This document shows positions 61,399 through 64,000 of a stretch of 64,000 nt of DNA, in pieces. The notes below the pieces were generated by a model that was given only the letters and a program-made list of their open reading frames with translations, was not told where the DNA came from and did no database searches. The translations under genes were made by a program, and so were the position numbers. This stretch comes from Rhodobacterales bacterium (lineage in GTDB: Bacteria; Pseudomonadota; Alphaproteobacteria; Rhodobacterales; Rhodobacteraceae). Position 1 is the first letter of the stretch, and each line of letters begins with the position of its first letter. Location of the stretch: the NCBI GenBank assembly GCA_026400355.1, contig JAPLPE010000032.1, forward strand, positions 36,021 to 100,020, given 5' to 3'.

Positions 61399-62421
61399 AT
61401 GGGCTATAACGTCGTCGTCGTCGGTGCCACGGGTAACGTGGGCCACGAAATGCTCAACATCCTCGCGGAACGGGCGTTCCCGGTCGACAAGATTGCGGCG
61501 CTTGCCAGCCGCAAATCGATGGGGACCGAGGTGAGCTTTGGCGACCGAACTTTGAAATGTCAGGATCTGGATACCTTCGACTTCACCGGCTGGGATATTG
61601 CACTATTCGCCATAGGGTCGGACGCGACCAAGGTCCACGCCCCCCGCGCTGCGGCGCAGGGTTGTGTGGTGATCGACAACTCCTCGCTTTATCGCTATGA
61701 TCCCGAGGTTCCTCTGATCGTTCCGGAAGTGAACGCCGACGCGGTGATGGGCTACAAGAACAAGAACATCATCGCCAACCCGAACTGTTCGACTGCCCAG
61801 CTTGTTGTGGCCCTGAAGCCGCTGCACGACCGCGCACGGATCAAGCGCGTGGTTGTGAGCACCTATCAGTCGGTGTCTGGCGCGGGGAAGGAAGGCATGG
61901 ATGAGCTTTGGGATCAGACCAAGAGCATCTACAACCCCACCGACAGCAAGCCACCGACCAAGTTCACCAAGCAGATCGCTTTCAACGTGATTCCCCATAT
62001 CGACGTCTTCATGGAGGACGGGCAGACCAAGGAAGAGTGGAAGATGATGGTCGAGACCAAGAAGATCCTTGATCCCGCGATCAAGGTCACCGCGACCTGC
62101 GTGCGCGTGCCGGTCTTTGTCGGCCATTCCGAGGCGGTCAATGTGGAGTTCCACGATTTCCTGGACGAGGAAGAGGCCCGAGACATCCTGCGGGAATCGC
62201 CGGGCTGCATGGTGATCGACAAGCGCGAGGACGGCGGCTATGTGACCCCGGTCGAATGCGTGGGGGATTACGCGACCTTCATCAGCCGCATCCGGCAGGA
62301 CCAGACGATCGACAACGGGATCAACATGTGGATCGTGTCGGACAACCTGCGCAAGGGTGCCGCGCTGAATGCGGTGCAGATCGCGGAAGTGCTGGGGAAC
62401 CGGGCGCTGAAGAAGGGGTGA
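61399..62421 (+). CDS. asd: Aspartate-semialdehyde dehydrogenase
   Basis: Asd reduces aspartyl phosphate to the semialdehyde with NADPH, leading to lysine, diaminopimelate, methionine and threonine. The 340-residue protein has the N-terminal GATGNVGHEM motif, the nucleophile Cys in NPNCSTAQ, and SVSGAGKEGMDEL. The ATG at 61399 has AAGGAG upstream. It is convergent with the LRR-TIR gene, 11 bases apart. Confidence 0.97.
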   Translation: MGYNVVVVGATGNVGHEMLNILAERAFPVDKIAALASRKSMGTEVSFGDRTLKCQDLDTFDFTGWDIALFAIGSDATKVHAPRAAAQGCVVIDNSSLYRYDPEVPLIVPEVNADAVMGYKNKNIIANPNCSTAQLVVALKPLHDRARIKRVVVSTYQSVSGAGKEGMDELWDQTKSIYNPTDSKPPTKFTKQIAFNVIPHIDVFMEDGQTKEEWKMMVETKKILDPAIKVTATCVRVPVFVGHSEAVNVEFHDFLDEEEARDILRESPGCMVIDKREDGGYVTPVECVGDYATFISRIRQDQTIDNGINMWIVSDNLRKGAALNAVQIAEVLGNRALKKG

Positions 62422-62432
62422 GCTTTGACGCC

Positions 62433-64000
62433 CTATAGGAAGAAGTGTATCAGCCGGTCAAGGATTGGCTGAAGCCGTTGTGCCAGCGTTATTGCGGCCT
62501 CAGGGGCTGTCAGGAGATTGGTCGTGACGCCGATTGAAACACCGCTGATGATCGCGCCGGACATGTAGGCCAGTCCTTTGACCCCTTGACGCAGGCGAGC
62601 GAATTTTCGTTTCTCGGTCGGCGCATTGGCTGCCGTCCTGATCAGGTCGATCTCGGACAGGACCGCATTGATAGCGTCCTGACTCAGGGTCTTTGCTGCG
62701 TCTTCCGTTTCCATTGCGACGCTGAGATCGTTGGCCAAAGTGGCGACTTCAACAATGTCTGCCTTGCGCACGACCGGGTCGGTGACGGGCGGTTTGGCTC
62801 CGGGCAAGTCGAGCGGCACCTGCACCGGCTGCAAACATGGCCGCATGCCTTTCATGCCTTTGATCAGCCGGTTAAGGGCGCTGACGAGAACACCATTCCA
62901 GGCCGATTTCGCGTCATGGTCTTTCATGCACTCGCTTAGGATAACTTGCGCGTTCTGAAATCCGTGCCAACTGGGCTTTGGTGCATTCAGGAACGTGTCA
63001 ACAATCTTGAGTGCTTCACCGAGATCAGCCGGGCACTGGTACTTGTCGCGGTCTGCAGCCATTGGCCGAATAGCGGACAGGGTCTGGCGCAGTCCTTCGA
63101 TGCGATCTTCGCAGTCCGGATCATTCAGCTTTTCGGGCGGCGCATGCGGGGGGGTATCGAACGGGACCAGCTTGCCGTTGACCGGCAACATGGCCACCGG
63201 ACTAGCCGCACTGATTCTTGCGGAGATTGCAGCCGGATCAGGCGGGTTGAGTTTGTCTGACAACGCCTGAAGCAACTTGCGCATCTGGGGGTGGGTTGCT
63301 GTCCCGTCCCAGTCGCGCAAGTCAAGATATTGCGTTTCGGCAAAGCCGTATGGCAGAGGGGCGTCGTCAAGCCGGACCGGGATCAGCTTCCCGAGAGCTT
63401 GAGCCTGTGCGGCTTCCTCGATCACGGCTTTCGAATTGACGCTGGCCTGCGTCCAGAAGGTGACAACCCCATGCGCGGAACCGAGTTGCGCGGCAATCCT
63501 GCTGCGCCAAGTGTCTCCGGCAGGAATATCCTGATCCCACCAAAGCGGAATGGATTGTCTGCGGAGGAAATCGGTCCAGCCAGCAATCCTGGGGCGATCG
63601 GGGCTGGCATAAGACAGGAAGATGAATGGCGGTGATGGATCGGGCTGCGGGGTTGAACCCGGCGGCACCTCCCAACCTTCCAGATAGGCGAACAACGTCT
63701 TTGCCCGTTCGGCGTTGTCCTCGATCTCTGCAATTTCGGCGATGCGGCCATCGGTGCGGGTCGCGGCGGTATATTTGAAGGAGAGGCCCTCAAGGCGTTT
63801 GTCGCTTTCGGTCAGTTTCCCCAATTTTCTGAGCGGGCGGAGATCAAGTGCTGGCGTGCCAGCGAGCCAGAGCTCCGTGAGCGCCGTCAACCCCGCAAGG
63901 GGGGACAGGTCGCTGACTTGCGTGCTGTGGAGCATGAGCGTCATGAGCGCCGTCAGCCCCGCAAGGGGGGACAGGTCGCTGACCTGCGTGCTGTTGAGCC
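62433..64000 (-). CDS. LRR-TIR protein with C-terminal membrane segment, 5' partial
   Basis: The frame continues past the right edge of the window, so the N-terminus is missing. The visible part starts with leucine-rich repeats of 22 residues (STQVSDLSPLAGLTAL), then a TIR domain (FIFLSYASPDRPRIAGWTDF, IPLWWDQDIPAGDTW, and SVNSKAVIEEAAQAQ with a likely catalytic Glu of an NADase-type TIR). A 200-residue helical region follows, and one hydrophobic segment near the C-terminus (GLAYMSGAIISGVSIGVTTN). TIR proteins with sensor repeats are known in bacterial antiphage immunity, and TIR domains can cleave NAD+. Whether this one does is inference. No partner gene is visible on this side. Confidence 0.85.
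   Translation of the reverse strand, partial: LNSTQVSDLSPLAGLTALMTLMLHSTQVSDLSPLAGLTALTELWLAGTPALDLRPLRKLGKLTESDKRLEGLSFKYTAATRTDGRIAEIAEIEDNAERAKTLFAYLEGWEVPPGSTPQPDPSPPFIFLSYASPDRPRIAGWTDFLRRQSIPLWWDQDIPAGDTWRSRIAAQLGSAHGVVTFWTQASVNSKAVIEEAAQAQALGKLIPVRLDDAPLPYGFAETQYLDLRDWDGTATHPQMRKLLQALSDKLNPPDPAAISARISAASPVAMLPVNGKLVPFDTPPHAPPEKLNDPDCEDRIEGLRQTLSAIRPMAADRDKYQCPADLGEALKIVDTFLNAPKPSWHGFQNAQVILSECMKDHDAKSAWNGVLVSALNRLIKGMKGMRPCLQPVQVPLDLPGAKPPVTDPVVRKADIVEVATLANDLSVAMETEDAAKTLSQDAINAVLSEIDLIRTAANAPTEKRKFARLRQGVKGLAYMSGAIISGVSIGVTTNLLTAPEAAITLAQRLQPILDRLIHFFL
63880..63999 (-). repeat. 66-bp coding repeats of the LRR region
   Basis: Two almost identical 66-bp units (22 residues) are visible at the edge: the stretch GCAAGGGGGGACAGGTCGCT occurs at about 63895 and again 66 bases later at 63961. 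DNA identity is much higher than needed to keep the protein motif, so the units were duplicated recently. More copies probably lie outside the window. Confidence 0.8.

Noticed and set aside
63880..64000. Regular DNA repeats at the right edge as a possible CRISPR array
   Set aside because: The 66-bp units are in frame and encode leucine-rich repeats with no unique spacers.
1..64000. tRNA, rRNA, phage or intact insertion-sequence genes
   Set aside because: Gaps were read for cloverleaf-like repeats, CCA-type ends, transposase and integrase motifs; none was convincing.

Overview
The window looks like chromosome from an alphaproteobacterium of the Rhodobacteraceae (Rhodobacterales). The reasons are very high GC, GTG/TTG starts with ATGA-type overlaps, a serA-serC operon with a candidate alphaproteobacterial serC leader opposite serB, the ccoNOQP / ccoGHIS / fnrL / hemN cytochrome cbb3 locus with perfect FNR boxes, and motB-flgEKLI preceded by CtrA-like boxes. 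No tRNA, rRNA, CRISPR array, intact insertion sequence or prophage was recognised. The two outermost genes, a multiheme cytochrome and an LRR-TIR protein, run off the ends.

Layout. 0-5 kb: a partial octaheme cytochrome with HEAT/TPR tail, a BaiN-like flavoprotein, a secreted PDZ protein with a highly acidic 9-residue repeat tail, and a decayed globin gene. 5-9 kb: serine biosynthesis (serA, serC, serB). 9-13 kb: a small RAMA-like protein, a TSUP permease, an NlpC/P60 hydrolase and an M17 aminopeptidase. 13-16 kb: a likely inorganic-carbon module (beta-carbonic anhydrase, an unknown protein, an SbtA-type bicarbonate transporter and an SbtB-like PII protein). 16-19 kb: a catabolic set (FAH-family hydrolase, TSUP permease, ThuA, Gfo/Idh/MocA). 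19-24.5 kb: a glycan set (GT4, unknown, TPR-GT9-like, DUF6165, FkbM methyltransferase) directly before flagellar genes. 24.5-30 kb: motB, flgE, flgK, flgL, flgI.

30-42.5 kb is the least understood part. A frameshifted Crp/Fnr-type regulator and a frameshifted outer-membrane barrel gene lie tail to tail. They are followed by three tandem exported DUF3604 proteins that carry PHP-like metal-binding motifs, a secreted CxxC protein and two HupE/UreJ-like membrane proteins. On the opposite strand a further HupE/UreJ-type protein and a membrane-anchored parvulin-like foldase converge on them. I read this as one extracytoplasmic metallohydrolase system of unknown substrate, and it is my main candidate for an undescribed system.

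42.5-47 kb: a YnjBCD-type ABC importer. 47-61 kb: cbb3 oxidase assembly (ccoGHIS) and structural (ccoNOQP) operons, a universal stress protein, FnrL and HemN, tied together by two perfect TTGAT-N4-ATCAA boxes: the microaerobic respiration and haem regulon. 61-64 kb: an MFS transporter, asd, and an LRR-TIR-transmembrane protein that may be an immune-type effector.

Five genes are visibly broken: globin, Crp-like regulator, outer-membrane barrel, beta-lactamase-fold hydrolase and RTX protein. Some carry several lesions and are clearly relics. Two carry a single 1-nt change in a homopolymer and could be sequence errors or phase-variable. All functional statements are from reading translations and motifs by eye; no database search was run.
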